Below, piece after piece: positions 1 through 9,547 of a stretch of 63,627 nucleotides of DNA. Source of the DNA: Verrucomicrobiota bacterium (GTDB lineage: Bacteria > Verrucomicrobiota > Verrucomicrobiia > Verrucomicrobiales > DEV007). Each line of letters starts with the position of its first letter. Within the stretch, counting starts at the first letter, position 1. Location of the stretch: contig JAJRVS010000259.1 of the NCBI GenBank assembly GCA_024277195.1, positions 1 to 63,627 of the forward strand, in the 5' to 3' direction. The translations under genes were made by a program, and so were the position numbers. Below the pieces are notes generated by a model that was given only the letters and a program-made list of their open reading frames with translations, was not told the DNA's origin and searched no databases.

Positions 1-140
1 AATATCGGACGCAGTTTGCGCTGCTCGGCCAGCGAGGCCACCAGTCCTTGGTAGGTTTCTTTTTCATCGCTGCGCAGGTAAGCGAAGATATCAGTGGCGA
101 GTTGTGGCTCGATTTGTTGAAAAATTTGATAGGCGTTCAT
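1..140 (-). CDS. N-terminal fragment of an unidentified protein (cut by window edge)
   Basis: The minus strand has an ATG at 140-138 followed by 46 open codons running off the left edge. The translation starts MNAYQIFQQIEPQL and is mostly helical and charged, with no signal peptide. It lies 41 nt upstream of the next minus-strand gene, so the order suggests co-transcription with the Tat-exported protein. I do not recognise the family from this fragment. Confidence 0.55.
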   Translation of the reverse strand, partial: MNAYQIFQQIEPQLATDIFAYLRSDEKETYQGLVASLAEQRKLRPI

Positions 141-181
141 GCAAGGCAAAGGGAAATCCTTTCGGGGCACTTGTCCAGTGT

Positions 182-1684
182 TTATACTTTGACCATGCGC
201 TCGAGGATATTGCGGGTGATTTGTTGGATGCGGGCATCGGGTCCCTGGGGGGCGGTGTAGGCTTTGGGGCGCACGTATCCTGGAGGGGCGCTGAGGCCGT
301 CGGCCCACCAGCAGGTGGAGGCGTTGAAGACAAAATTATTTTCAGGTCCGGGGTAAACGGTGGCGGTGTAGGTGCCACCGTTCAATTTACCGGGCGCGCT
401 TTGGGTAGGTGCCGTGGCGACGATTTCGAGACCGGGGATATTGGCCGGATCCCCATGCCATTCCCAACCGATGACACCGGGGATGCGGTCGTCTTGTTTC
501 ATTCCGGTATCCTGGTAAATCCAGTGATCAGGTTTGCTGCAAACCCAATCGGCTCCGCCGGTGACGGGGCCGGTGCTGTGTGCTCCCATCAAAGCGTTGC
601 CGTAGGGCGGCACGTGTTCGAGGGATTTCATCATCTCAAATTCGCGGGTGCCGCCGGGAGGGCCAAAAACCCCGATTCTTTCAAAGGCCTGGTTTTTTTC
701 ATCTTGCAGGATGCGCCCGCAAACGGCGTTGCCGGAGAAAAAACCAACATTGAGCCCTTGTCCGATCGCTTGTTTGACATTGTTATACATCTCGATCGTC
801 CAATACTCGTCGTGTCCGATACTGAGGAAACCTTTGGCTCGTTTCAGTCCGTCGGCATCATGGTGAGTATCGAGGTTGGAAATATAAGTCAGGTCGTAAC
901 CCAGTGATTCCATCCAGTAGGCGAAGGGGAATTCCCAGAGGAAAAATTCACCGGATCCGGTTGAAAGTGGTGCGTCGATAATTTGGCAATATTTACCGTA
1001 GGGGCGACGGTAGCTGACCTGTATGTCTTTGCCCCAGTACCATTTGTGCTTGCCGTTATCGTAAAGGGAAAACTGGGATGGCCAGCGATTGTAAGCCTGC
1101 CAGGTGTTATCGCTACATTGGAATAGGTAATCTGCCTGGCGGTTATCACGTATGATGAAAGTGAGGTAGCTTTGCAGTCCGGTTTTGCTTTCGGTGATTT
1201 TACCCACATAGACTCCGCTGAGCCAATCTGCAGGGATGGTCAATTCGGTGCAGGCATCCCAGTCACATATGCGCACGCGTTTTGCGCCGATGGGTGGGTC
1301 GCTTTGCGTTTTTCCTTTGAATGAACCGAGTTGTTTCATCAGCCGCCCGCCTTTACCCTGATAATAACCGAGGCGATAGAGGTCGATGGTGAAGGGTGCA
1401 TCGTCGTAGGTGCTGACATGAAAACTAATGGTTTCTCCCGCTCGCACACTGGCCTTGGAAGCATAACCCTCCACCCATGGGCAGCGGTATTTGCTGTCTG
1501 GATCAATCCTAGCGTTTTTCAACATCCAGTCACGGGTTCCGGGTTTGGAATTTTCATCGGTAATGATACCGGGCAGAGGTTTGGCAGTAGCAGCGCTTAC
1601 GTTTTTGGAGAAGTGACTGGCCAGAGCGGCAGTGCCGGCCACTGTCATTTGCTTGAGGGTATCGCGGCGGGTGAAATCATTCAT
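182..1684 (-). CDS. Tat-exported N,N-dimethylformamidase large-subunit-like protein
   Basis: A 500-residue protein. The start at 1684 is chosen because a twin-arginine signal (TRRDTLKQM, then an Ala-rich segment ending near ASHFSKNVSAATA) follows directly; an upstream in-frame start at 1744 would add 20 residues before it. The body resembles the C-terminal domain of the N,N-dimethylformamidase large subunit: an N-terminal beta-sandwich (residues about 60-190, with YRLGYYQG and WLSGVYVGKI) followed by a Rossmann-like part with the GHDEYW and FFSGNA blocks. This domain is found in amidohydrolase-related proteins, often of unknown substrate. Export suggests a periplasmic role. The true substrate cannot be read from sequence, and formamidase activity is only the family label. 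Confidence 0.72.
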   Translation of the reverse strand: MNDFTRRDTLKQMTVAGTAALASHFSKNVSAATAKPLPGIITDENSKPGTRDWMLKNARIDPDSKYRCPWVEGYASKASVRAGETISFHVSTYDDAPFTIDLYRLGYYQGKGGRLMKQLGSFKGKTQSDPPIGAKRVRICDWDACTELTIPADWLSGVYVGKITESKTGLQSYLTFIIRDNRQADYLFQCSDNTWQAYNRWPSQFSLYDNGKHKWYWGKDIQVSYRRPYGKYCQIIDAPLSTGSGEFFLWEFPFAYWMESLGYDLTYISNLDTHHDADGLKRAKGFLSIGHDEYWTIEMYNNVKQAIGQGLNVGFFSGNAVCGRILQDEKNQAFERIGVFGPPGGTREFEMMKSLEHVPPYGNALMGAHSTGPVTGGADWVCSKPDHWIYQDTGMKQDDRIPGVIGWEWHGDPANIPGLEIVATAPTQSAPGKLNGGTYTATVYPGPENNFVFNASTCWWADGLSAPPGYVRPKAYTAPQGPDARIQQITRNILERMVKV

Positions 1685-1873
1685 GATTGAGGGGGGTGGA
1701 GTGAGGGCTTTCGTGAATAAACGCGAAAAGTGAAATATTGTCACTGGATAAAATTTATAACTACTTTACAAATAGGGAAAGGGTTTTGTGGGATTTTATA
1801 ATAAAATTGCGAGATAGTGTAAAGCGACTCAACTAGGTTTGGGTTCCCCCAATTCCACCCCCCTTGTATTATT

Positions 1874-4800
1874 ATGAAGAAAAAACCATTAGTGGTAAGT
1901 CTAGCCCTGTCGTTAATTTTATTGTTGAGTATGAACTCAATTTCATTTGCCGGGGAGTTCAAATTCAAGGATCAGACCTTGAGCGTGCCCGAGGGGTTTA
2001 AGGTGGAGCAGATCGCCGGGCCGCCATTGGTCAATCGCCCGATGGAGGCGGATTTCGATGAACGAGGTCGGATGTTTGTTTCGGACTCATCGGGCTTTTC
2101 GGGGAAATCCGAGGAACAGTATAAAAAAAAGGATCATCGAATCATGCGTTTGGTGGATACCGATGGGGATGGGGTTTTTGATAAAAGCACGGTGTTTGCC
2201 GACGGCATGATGTTTCCGGAAGGGGTGCTTTGTTATGATGGAGCTGTGTACGTTTCGGCTGTGCCGGTGATCTGGAAATTGGTGGACACCGATGATGACG
2301 GAGTGGCGGACGAACGCACTGTGTGGCATGACGGCAAAACCATGACAGGTTGTGCCAATGACCTGCATGGCCCCTATCTGGGGCCGGACGGGTGGATCTA
2401 CTGGAACAAGGGGGCTTTTGCCGAACAAACTTATTCCCGTCCCGGGCTGACTGGCTTGAAGGATTCTGCGGGGCATCTTTTTCGCCGGCGACCTGATGGC
2501 TCGGCCAGTGATTCGATCATGAGTGGGGGAATGGATAATCCAGTGGGAGTGGCTTTTACTTCGTCGGGAGACCCGATGTTTACATGCACATTTTTCTATC
2601 GTCCGCATGCGGGAAAGAAAGATGCATTGGTTCACACTATTTACGGCAGTGTGTTTGGTAAGCCGAACGGTGTGCTTGACGGATTGACACGCACTGGCGA
2701 CTTGATGCCACCGATGACTCAGTTGGGTTCGGCGGTGCCTTGCGGGGTGACGCGCTATGAATCCCAAGTTCTGGGTAAAGAGTTTCAAGATAATTTATTC
2801 ACTTGTCATTTTAATCTAAAGCGGGTGCAACGGCACGTGTTGAAAAAAAAGGGTTCGACGTATCAAACAGAAGACAGCGACTTTTTGGTTTCAGATAATC
2901 CGGAATTTCATCCCACCGATGTGTTTGAAGACGCTGATGGTAGTTTGGTGGTGATCAATACCGGTGGGTGGTATCGGATTTGTTGTCCGACTTCCCAAAT
3001 TGCCAAGCCGGATGTGATGGGCGGAATTTTTCGGATCACCCGCGACGATGGAAAAAAAATGATCGATCCGCGGGGATTAAAATTGAAGTGGCAAGGGGTA
3101 AAAGCGAATGAACTAGCCAAGCGTTTGGGGGACAGTCGGGTGGCAGTCAGCAAGCGGGCGATTGAGGCTTTGGGCAAACAGGGGGAAGCGGCGGTCGGAG
3201 TTCTAGCTGATTTGCTGAAGCAGTCTCAACAGCAACAGGTACGATTAAATGCAGTGTGGGCGCTCACCCGCATTGATGGAGCAGCTGCTCGCGCTTCGAT
3301 TCGTTTTGCTCTGAATGATGCTTCGGATACAGTAAGGCAGGCAGCTTGTCACGCCGCGGGGATCCATCGGGACGCGGCGGCCGTTGCCGGCTTGATGAAA
3401 TGTATTCAAGCTGAGTCGCCGCATTTGCGTCGTAAGGCGGCGACGGCGCTGGGACAATTGCGGGCGAAGGAGGCGCTGTTAGCTTTGCTGGACGGTATCG
3501 ATGTTTCGAATGACCGACTGCTGGAGCATGCGTTGATTTACGCTTTGATAGAAATCGGTGATGCGGGTGTTTTGCGCAAAGAGGTTGCCCGGCTTTCCTC
3601 CATGACAACGGAAGCTGCGGTGTTGAAACATCGTGCGGCTTTGATCGCTTTGGATCAAATGGCTGGGGAGCATTTAAAAACGGATGATGTGGTTCCTTTA
3701 CTGACCTCCAAGCAGCCCGTTTTGAAAAAAGTAGCGGCCTGGATCATCGAGTTTCATCCGGAATGGGGAGATGCCTTGACGGATTATTATCGTCAACAAC
3801 TGGCCAGGGTCGATGAGTTGGGTGAGGATGATAGAAGGGCTTTGCAAGGTCAGATTGGTCAATCGGCGGCAACCGCTTCGGTGCAAAAATTAATCGCGGA
3901 TGATTTGGCTGCGGAAAATAAACAGCCTGCCGGACGACTGGTTTTGTTGACGGCGGTATCCCAATCGACTTTGAAGCGCATGCCTGTCACATGGACAGTA
4001 GGCATCAAACGTTCTCTAGAGTCGTCTGATACGGCGGTGATAGAACAAACTTTGAGAGCATTGAAGGCGGTGAAACCGGGCAAAGGAGCGGCTGCGATTT
4101 TGGAAGAGCGTTTGTTGTTGATCGCCGGGGATGAGCAACAGACGGCGACGCTGAGGTTGGCGGCTTTGGAGGTATGGTCATCGCTGTCGCCTAGCGTGCC
4201 GTCGCAAGTTTTGTTTGATTTTATGATTGCTCGTATTGATGCAGCGAACCCTCCCATGCAGCGTAGCGTGGCGGCAGGGGTTCTTGCTCGGGTGAAATTG
4301 AATGACGGGCAATTATTAAAATTGGCGGTGGCGATGAAAAACATTAATCCGATGGAACTGACGAGTTTGTTGGTGGCTTTCAAAACGTGCTCGGATGAAA
4401 ATATTGGCAGTCAATTGTTGGATTCGCTTGCACAATCTGAAGCCAAGTCGGCTCTTCGTCCGGATATGCTGCAACCGTCATTGGAAAAATTCTCGCCGAC
4501 GCTTCGTGAAAAAGGAGAAGCTCTGTTGGCATCGGTGAATCTCGGGATCAAGGAGCAAAAGGCAAAGCTGGATGCCTTGGAAAAAATTGTGGTGAAGGGT
4601 GATGCCAAACGGGGGCATCTGGTTTACAACAGTCAGAAAACCGCTTGTTCGGTGTGTCATTCGGTGGGGTATGTCGGAGGAAAATTTGGCCCTGATCTCA
4701 CTCACATCGGCAAGGTGCGTACCGAGCGCGATTTGCTGGAGGCGATCATTTACCCCAGTTCGAATTTCGTCCGCAGCTTCGAACCGGTGACGCTGAAAAC

Positions 4801-5014
4801 CAAATCGGGAGCCGCTCTTTACGGAATGTTAAAAGAAGCATCATTGGATCATGTGGCTTTGGTGCTGGGGCCTGGTGCAGAGCAGCGTATCGCCAGAGCG
4901 GATGTCGCGGAGATCACACCCGGCGCGGTGTCCCTGATGCCGCAAGGTTTGGATGCAGTGATGAGCGAACAGGAGCTTGCGGATCTGGTGGTGTTTTTGA
5001 AATCATTGAAATAA
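1874..5014 (+). CDS. PVC-type secreted dehydrogenase / HEAT repeat / haem-binding fusion protein
   Basis: A 1046-residue exported protein. It has a classical signal peptide (about 1-27, ending ISFAG), then a beta-propeller domain of the PVC-specific membrane-bound dehydrogenase type (about 30-400; it opens with VPEGFKVEQIAGPP and contains Asp-rich VDTDGDGVFDK-type repeats). HEAT-like alpha repeats follow (about 410-640 and onward), and then a C-terminal planctomycete-type haem-binding domain with one CxxCH motif (Cys925, Cys928, His929). The architecture is known from Planctomycetota and Verrucomicrobiota and is thought to oxidise sugars or sugar alcohols in the periplasm, passing electrons to the c-type haem. 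Substrate is unknown. It is divergent from the upstream Tat-exported gene across a 190 bp intergenic region. Confidence 0.88.
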   Translation: MKKKPLVVSLALSLILLLSMNSISFAGEFKFKDQTLSVPEGFKVEQIAGPPLVNRPMEADFDERGRMFVSDSSGFSGKSEEQYKKKDHRIMRLVDTDGDGVFDKSTVFADGMMFPEGVLCYDGAVYVSAVPVIWKLVDTDDDGVADERTVWHDGKTMTGCANDLHGPYLGPDGWIYWNKGAFAEQTYSRPGLTGLKDSAGHLFRRRPDGSASDSIMSGGMDNPVGVAFTSSGDPMFTCTFFYRPHAGKKDALVHTIYGSVFGKPNGVLDGLTRTGDLMPPMTQLGSAVPCGVTRYESQVLGKEFQDNLFTCHFNLKRVQRHVLKKKGSTYQTEDSDFLVSDNPEFHPTDVFEDADGSLVVINTGGWYRICCPTSQIAKPDVMGGIFRITRDDGKKMIDPRGLKLKWQGVKANELAKRLGDSRVAVSKRAIEALGKQGEAAVGVLADLLKQSQQQQVRLNAVWALTRIDGAAARASIRFALNDASDTVRQAACHAAGIHRDAAAVAGLMKCIQAESPHLRRKAATALGQLRAKEALLALLDGIDVSNDRLLEHALIYALIEIGDAGVLRKEVARLSSMTTEAAVLKHRAALIALDQMAGEHLKTDDVVPLLTSKQPVLKKVAAWIIEFHPEWGDALTDYYRQQLARVDELGEDDRRALQGQIGQSAATASVQKLIADDLAAENKQPAGRLVLLTAVSQSTLKRMPVTWTVGIKRSLESSDTAVIEQTLRALKAVKPGKGAAAILEERLLLIAGDEQQTATLRLAALEVWSSLSPSVPSQVLFDFMIARIDAANPPMQRSVAAGVLARVKLNDGQLLKLAVAMKNINPMELTSLLVAFKTCSDENIGSQLLDSLAQSEAKSALRPDMLQPSLEKFSPTLREKGEALLASVNLGIKEQKAKLDALEKIVVKGDAKRGHLVYNSQKTACSVCHSVGYVGGKFGPDLTHIGKVRTERDLLEAIIYPSSNFVRSFEPVTLKTKSGAALYGMLKEASLDHVALVLGPGAEQRIARADVAEITPGAVSLMPQGLDAVMSEQELADLVVFLKSLK

Positions 5015-5053
5015 GGGGGCTGTGGTGTTTTGAGGCTTCATATTGTCCTAATT

Positions 5054-5082
5054 TTCCCTAGTGCTGCTATTACACTAGGGAA
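5054..5082. promoter_or_regulatory. Perfect 10-bp palindrome upstream of the Gfo/Idh gene
   Basis: The arms TTCCCTAGTG (5054-5063) and CACTAGGGAA (5073-5082) are perfectly complementary around a 9-nt spacer. There is no T-run on either side, so it is not a typical intrinsic terminator. It sits 39 nt after the stop of the haem-binding fusion and 62 nt before the Gfo/Idh start. It could be an operator, an attenuating leader hairpin or a processing site; which one is inference. Confidence 0.4.
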
Positions 5083-5143
5083 TAGGCGATGAACCAGTGT
5101 TTGTTGCTTTGTGGAAAGGCCAAAATTAAAACACCTCATTGTC

Positions 5144-6520
5144 ATGAATAGCTCGAATACCGATGAATCACCTGCTGCTAATTCTTTAGCCACGTCACGG
5201 CGAAAGTTTTTAAAAAATAGCAGTAAAGTAACGGCTGCGTCCATTTTGGCAGGGGTGAAGATTCCTTTTGTTCATGCCAGTGATGATCAGACCATCCGTT
5301 TGGCCCTGATTGGTTGTGGTGGACGTGGCGCAGGTGCGGCGGGTAATGCTCTTACTGCTCCCGGAGGTCCGGTGAAGTTGGTTGCGATGGCGGATCTTTT
5401 TGAAGACAAACAAAATCGGGCTTACGAGGTTTTAAAAAAGCAATTTAAAGAAAAAGTTGAAGTGCCGAAGGAGCAGCGATTCATCGGCTTTGATGCTTAC
5501 CGTCATGCAATTGATTGCCTTCGACCGGGCGACGTGGCGCTGTTGACCACTAACGCCTATTGTCGTGCCACTCATCTCGATTATGCGGTGGAGAAGGGGG
5601 TGAATGTGTTCATGGAAAAATCTTTCTCACCCGATCCTTATGGACTGCACCGCATGCTTCGTGCTGGTGAAGTGGCAGAAAAGAAAAACTTAAAAATTTC
5701 CACGGGTCTTATGTGTCGTCATTCGGTGGCGCGGCAGGCTTTTATCGAAAAGGTGCGCAATGGCGACTTGGGAGAAATTCCACTGATAAGAGCTTATCGT
5801 ATGGGGCGCAAAGCACACTTGACCTCGCGCAATACGGGTGATCCTGAGGTGCAGTGGCAAATCCGTAATAAGGGTTATTTTAACTGGGTATCCTCCGGCC
5901 GGCTGATTGAGTATATGATTCACCAGATAGACGAAATTTGTTGGTTGAAAGATTCCTTTCCTATTGCGGCTCATGGCATTGGCGGTCGGGTGCCTCACAG
6001 TCCTGATCTAGGTCAAAATTTGGATACCTATTCGATTGAGTATTCTTTTGCTGATGGTTCGAGGGCGATGGTTTACAGCCGCGACATTGATCACAGTAAA
6101 ATTGATTTTGGCACTTACGTACATGGAACCAAACGTGCGGGTCAATTTTCGGGAATGACTCACAAAGCGACAGTTCAGACTTACAAGGATATGCAGATGA
6201 ACCGTCGAAACATCGATTGGAAAGCGGAGCGGGAACCGTGCAATCCGTGGCAGGCTGAGTGGAATGTGTTGTTATCGAAAATCAGGAATGACGAAAAGCA
6301 TAACGAGACCAAAAGATCCATTTATTCAAACTTCGCATCGATCATGGGGCGTGCAGCTGTCCACAATGAGAGTGTGGTCACCTGGGACGAGGTGTTTAGC
6401 TCAAAATTCAAGTTCTGTGATAATATTGATGCAATGGAATTTAACCAGACAGCGCCAGTGTTGCCTGACGCCAATGGAGCTTACCCAGTGCCGATTCCGG
6501 GACAGTGGACAGAGATCTGA
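5144..6520 (+). CDS. Tat-exported Gfo/Idh/MocA family oxidoreductase
   Basis: A 458-residue protein. The ATG at 5144 is preferred over the upstream in-frame start at 5111 because it places the twin-arginine motif SRRKFLK near residue 19, followed by a hydrophobic stretch ending PFVHA. A Rossmann NAD(P)-binding motif follows (RLALIGCGGRGAGAAG), then the family Lys region (VFMEKSFSPDP) and the C-terminal alpha/beta domain. Such exported family members usually oxidise sugars or sugar derivatives with a tightly bound nicotinamide cofactor. It lies 129 nt downstream of the haem-binding dehydrogenase on the same strand, so a shared sugar-oxidation role is plausible. Substrate is unknown. Confidence 0.88.
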   Translation: MNSSNTDESPAANSLATSRRKFLKNSSKVTAASILAGVKIPFVHASDDQTIRLALIGCGGRGAGAAGNALTAPGGPVKLVAMADLFEDKQNRAYEVLKKQFKEKVEVPKEQRFIGFDAYRHAIDCLRPGDVALLTTNAYCRATHLDYAVEKGVNVFMEKSFSPDPYGLHRMLRAGEVAEKKNLKISTGLMCRHSVARQAFIEKVRNGDLGEIPLIRAYRMGRKAHLTSRNTGDPEVQWQIRNKGYFNWVSSGRLIEYMIHQIDEICWLKDSFPIAAHGIGGRVPHSPDLGQNLDTYSIEYSFADGSRAMVYSRDIDHSKIDFGTYVHGTKRAGQFSGMTHKATVQTYKDMQMNRRNIDWKAEREPCNPWQAEWNVLLSKIRNDEKHNETKRSIYSNFASIMGRAAVHNESVVTWDEVFSSKFKFCDNIDAMEFNQTAPVLPDANGAYPVPIPGQWTEI

Positions 6521-6638
6521 GAGTAAGGACCTAGTGAGTCTTATTCTAGCTAGTCTCTAAAATGGGTCAGACCTCATGCAATAAAGTTCTTGTCTCATAT
6601 GGGGGGCGTGGTGTGGGGCGGGAGAGGGGGGGCAAGCT

Positions 6639-7406
6639 TCAGCTGTGCATCACTTGACCGCCGTCGATGTTGATGGTTTGGCCGGTGATGTTTTTGGCTT
6701 GGGGGGAGGCGAGGTAAACCGCCATGGCTCCGTATTCTTCGGGGTCTTGCCATTGGCCGAGCGGGGCGATGCGCTTGATTTTTTCATCTGCCCAGTCTTG
6801 ATAACTTTCGGTTACTTGCGAAGCTTTCCAGACGGAGCGGTTGAGACTCGTTTTTACCATGCCCGGAGCCAAGGCGTTGGAACGTATGCCATCAGCTGCT
6901 AAGTCGCGGGCGACACATTGCATGAAGTTGATCAGGCCTGCTTTCGAGGCGCTGTAGGGTGGATCGGTTTGTGATCCGACCTGCCCAGCTACGGAGGTGA
7001 TGAATAATAGTGAGCGTCCGTGGCTGTCGCCTTGCTGCATGTAGGGGGCAAAGGCTTGGGCGGTGTGAACGGCTCCGATCAGATTGACCTGTAGGACTTG
7101 CATCCAGTCCTGGGGGGCGACGTTCCAGAAAGGAAATCCGGTTTTGCCCGATCCGATGCCAACACTGAAGATCACATGATCGATTTGTCTGAATTGAGAA
7201 GCCAAGTCGTCAGCGGCCTTTTTTATAGCTTCGAAGTCCGCTACGTCGGCCTGACGGACTTCCCCTAGAAATCCAGTGATCTCTGCTTCACGGTCGATGA
7301 TAGCGACCTGAGCTTCCTCGGCGATAAAGGCGTCCGCAATCGCGCGTCCAATTCCCTGGGCACCGCCGACGATGATTGCGGTTTTGTTTTGTAAATTTAA
7401 ATTCAT
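6639..7406 (-). CDS. SDR family NAD(P)-dependent oxidoreductase
   Basis: A 255-residue classical short-chain dehydrogenase. It shows the N-terminal TAIIVGGAQGIGRAIA glycine motif, an acidic residue after beta-2 (AIIDRE) that tends to favour NAD, the catalytic Ser (FITSVAG), the YxxxK motif (YSASKAG) and the C-terminal TGQTINIDGG stretch typical of FabG-like members. It follows the interrupted ATP-grasp-like gene by 9 nt and is probably the last gene of a ruvA-led minus-strand operon. Substrate is unknown. Confidence 0.85.
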   Translation of the reverse strand: MNLNLQNKTAIIVGGAQGIGRAIADAFIAEEAQVAIIDREAEITGFLGEVRQADVADFEAIKKAADDLASQFRQIDHVIFSVGIGSGKTGFPFWNVAPQDWMQVLQVNLIGAVHTAQAFAPYMQQGDSHGRSLLFITSVAGQVGSQTDPPYSASKAGLINFMQCVARDLAADGIRSNALAPGMVKTSLNRSVWKASQVTESYQDWADEKIKRIAPLGQWQDPEEYGAMAVYLASPQAKNITGQTINIDGGQVMHS

Positions 7407-7415
7407 GTCTTTTTA

Positions 7416-8807
7416 TCAGTAGCCGTCTTCGTCGATTGTGCAGGGCACCATGATGGCTTCGCTCATGCCGTGGAGGATTTTTTTGTTGGCAGGACAGATG
7501 GTGGCGAGGACGCCGCCGAGTTTGACTTCGCTGATCCCGGTGGCAGATAGCGGCGGTGGGGTGAAATAATAGGGGCAGAGCCGCACTCGTCCTTCCATCT
7601 CGATGATCTGTCCGGATTCGGGATCGAGGTAGGGGTGTTGAACTAACTTTCCGTTATGGAATTCCTGTAGAACGTAGGGGTGGCTGTCAAAGGAGTCGAG
7701 TGCGTTGTCGATGGCGGCACTCCATTCGGTTTGTGACTGGTCGTGGCCGATACTGACGCTGCGACTGCCCCAACCGATTTCGGAAAAACCGCTGATCTTG
7801 AGCACGTATTCACGCTCGGTTTGGCTGAAGTGTTTAAGTTCTTGGAAACTGTTGATCTCTAATTGAGGAATAACGGCGTGGTGGGGCAGAGGGGTGGGAT
7901 CGAGGATCCAGCCGCGGGGGATGAGTTGTTGCAGGCGTTTCCAATTGCCTTCACGCAATTCGCGTCGCCAGATTTGTTGCAAGGGGCGTGACCAGAATAG
8001 GGCGAGCCACATTTTTTCTTCGAGGAAGGCTTTGAAGGGGGCGCTGAGATCGAGATCGCCAGCGGCGGCGGAATGCGCGAGTTTTTCGATTCCGGGCAGG
8101 TTGGGCAGGTCGAAGAGTTCGAAAAAACGGTAGGCGTCGCGGCTGCCATCGTTTTGGTAGCCTTCTGCCGGGTGGACTTGCCAGGTTTTGTCATTGCTAG
8201 ACTGGTTTAATTGGTTTACCAGCCATTCGGATTCCGGCAGGTAGTCGCAGGCTTCTTGAGAGATGACTAAGTCGGCTCCGTTTTTAAAAATGGAAGCAAA
8301 GCCTTTGAGCATGCCATCAGCTCCACCGATGATGTGCGCATCGGCGAGGTTTTGGGTGTAAGTTTGGTTCAGCCATGCGCTTAGGCCGATGCCGCCGGGC
8401 ACGCTGTCGAGTTAGGCGATGGCAAAACCTTGCTCGGTGAGGATCAAGTCGGGGCGGATCACGCGCGGCAATTGTTTTTGGATGAGGGGATCGATACCGA
8501 GGTCGATCAGCGTGGCGGGCTTGCCTCGATCCAGATATTGGTGGATCCAAGGCGGCAGGGATCCGTTGTGGCTGCGGCGGTAGAGGGTGTCACTGGCGCG
8601 TTGGAAGCGGTGCAGCAGGGGGCCGATGTGTTCGAGCTGGCGGACGGTTTTGGGAGAGAGTGGGAATGCGCGGGGGGATAGGCGCCAATGTTTGCCGGAA
8701 AAAAGCCCTTGTTTGGGGAAGGCCTGTTGCAGAGCGGTCACCTTGGCCTGTGGGGAGTCGACCTCGGGCGGTTTTGCTTGTGCGTTGGATTGAATCGGGT
8801 GCGGCAT
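7416..8807 (-). pseudogene. ATP-grasp-like gene interrupted by one in-frame TAA
   Basis: Two open stretches in the same frame (8807-8412 and 8402-7416) are separated only by a TAA at 8414-8412, codon 132 of 464. The reading through the stop is FAIA-stop-LDSVPGGIGLSAWL, continuous with what looks like a single domain boundary, so a single substitution such as GAA to TAA would explain it. The C-terminal half has an ATP-grasp look: YVLKISGFSEIGWGSRSV, a YVLQEF linker and GRVRLCPYYF. The exact family is not recognised. A GTG at 8402 could restart translation and yield a 328-residue C-terminal protein. The gene sits 27 nt after ruvA and 9 nt before an SDR. A sequencing error is an alternative explanation. 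Confidence 0.62.
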
Positions 8808-8834
8808 GGCTGGAAAAGATTTTGTGGCGCGGCC

Positions 8835-9446
8835 TTATTGTAGCAATCGCAAGGCCGCCCGCAGGATATCATCGGAGCTGCTGGTGCCATCCGGATTTTC
8901 TTTGCAGGCTTTGATCACGGCGCTGTGGGCGGCGTTTTGCTTGAAACCCAGTGAGATGAGGGCGAGCACGGCATCGTTTTTGAGAGAATTTTCGGAAGGG
9001 CTTGCTCCTTCGCTGCTGGCGGCTTGCTCCCAAGCGCTGGTGACTCCGACTTTGTCTTTGAGTTCGAGCACGATGCGTTCGACGGTTTTTTTACCGAGTC
9101 CCTTGATGCGGGAAAGGGTGTCCAGATCGCCGGCCACTACAGCGTTTTGGAAATCCGAGGCGCCTAGACTGCCAAGGAGCGACATGGCGACTTTGGGGCC
9201 GACTCCGGAGACACGGTTGATGAGCAGTAGAAAGAGGTCGCGCTCTTCATCTGATTTAAAACCATACAAGGTGAGTTCCTGCTCGCGCACATATAGATAG
9301 GTGAGCACTCGAACTTTGTCGCCGACCTGGCCAAGTGAGTCGGGGCCGCCGAGCGGCATGGTGATCTGGTAGCCGACCCCCTGCACATCGAGAGTGACAC
9401 GGTTGGGGAGAATATGGGCGAGGGCGCCGTGGAGAAAGGTTATCAT
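8835..9446 (-). CDS. ruvA: Holliday junction branch migration protein RuvA
   Basis: A 203-residue protein of normal RuvA length. It has the N-terminal OB-fold (MITFLHGALAHILPNRVTL and GVGYQITMP), the helix-hairpin-helix region (INRVSGVGPKVAMSLL and IKGLGKKTVERIVLELKDK) and the C-terminal RuvB-interacting domain (about 150-203). RuvA tetramers bind Holliday junctions and load the RuvB motor. It is the first gene of a minus-strand run that continues into the ATP-grasp-like and SDR genes; ruvB and ruvC are not in the window. Confidence 0.95.
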   Translation of the reverse strand: MITFLHGALAHILPNRVTLDVQGVGYQITMPLGGPDSLGQVGDKVRVLTYLYVREQELTLYGFKSDEERDLFLLLINRVSGVGPKVAMSLLGSLGASDFQNAVVAGDLDTLSRIKGLGKKTVERIVLELKDKVGVTSAWEQAASSEGASPSENSLKNDAVLALISLGFKQNAAHSAVIKACKENPDGTSSSDDILRAALRLLQ

Positions 9447-9482
9447 GGAAATTGTGGTGTTTGGGAACTAGGATAAATCTTG

Positions 9483-9513
9483 TCTGGTCGTTTGGACGGT
9501 GACTACGACCAGA
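9483..9513. promoter_or_regulatory. Inverted repeat in the divergent ruvA / secreted-protein intergenic region
   Basis: Perfect 9-bp arms TCTGGTCGT (9483-9491) and ACGACCAGA (9505-9513) are separated by 13 nt, in the 101-bp gap between the divergent starts of ruvA (9446) and the gene at 9548. Placement between divergent promoters fits an operator; no regulator is identified. Confidence 0.35.
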
Positions 9514-9547
9514 ACTTAGTTTAATTGTCGTTATATTTTTTGCTACT

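Noticed and set aside
104-907. Plus-strand 267-residue frame
   Set aside because: It is antisense to the dimethylformamidase-like gene; biased composition and no recognised domain.
2087-2788. Minus-strand 233-residue frame
   Set aside because: It lies fully inside the haem-binding fusion gene and has no domain or start signal; a shadow.
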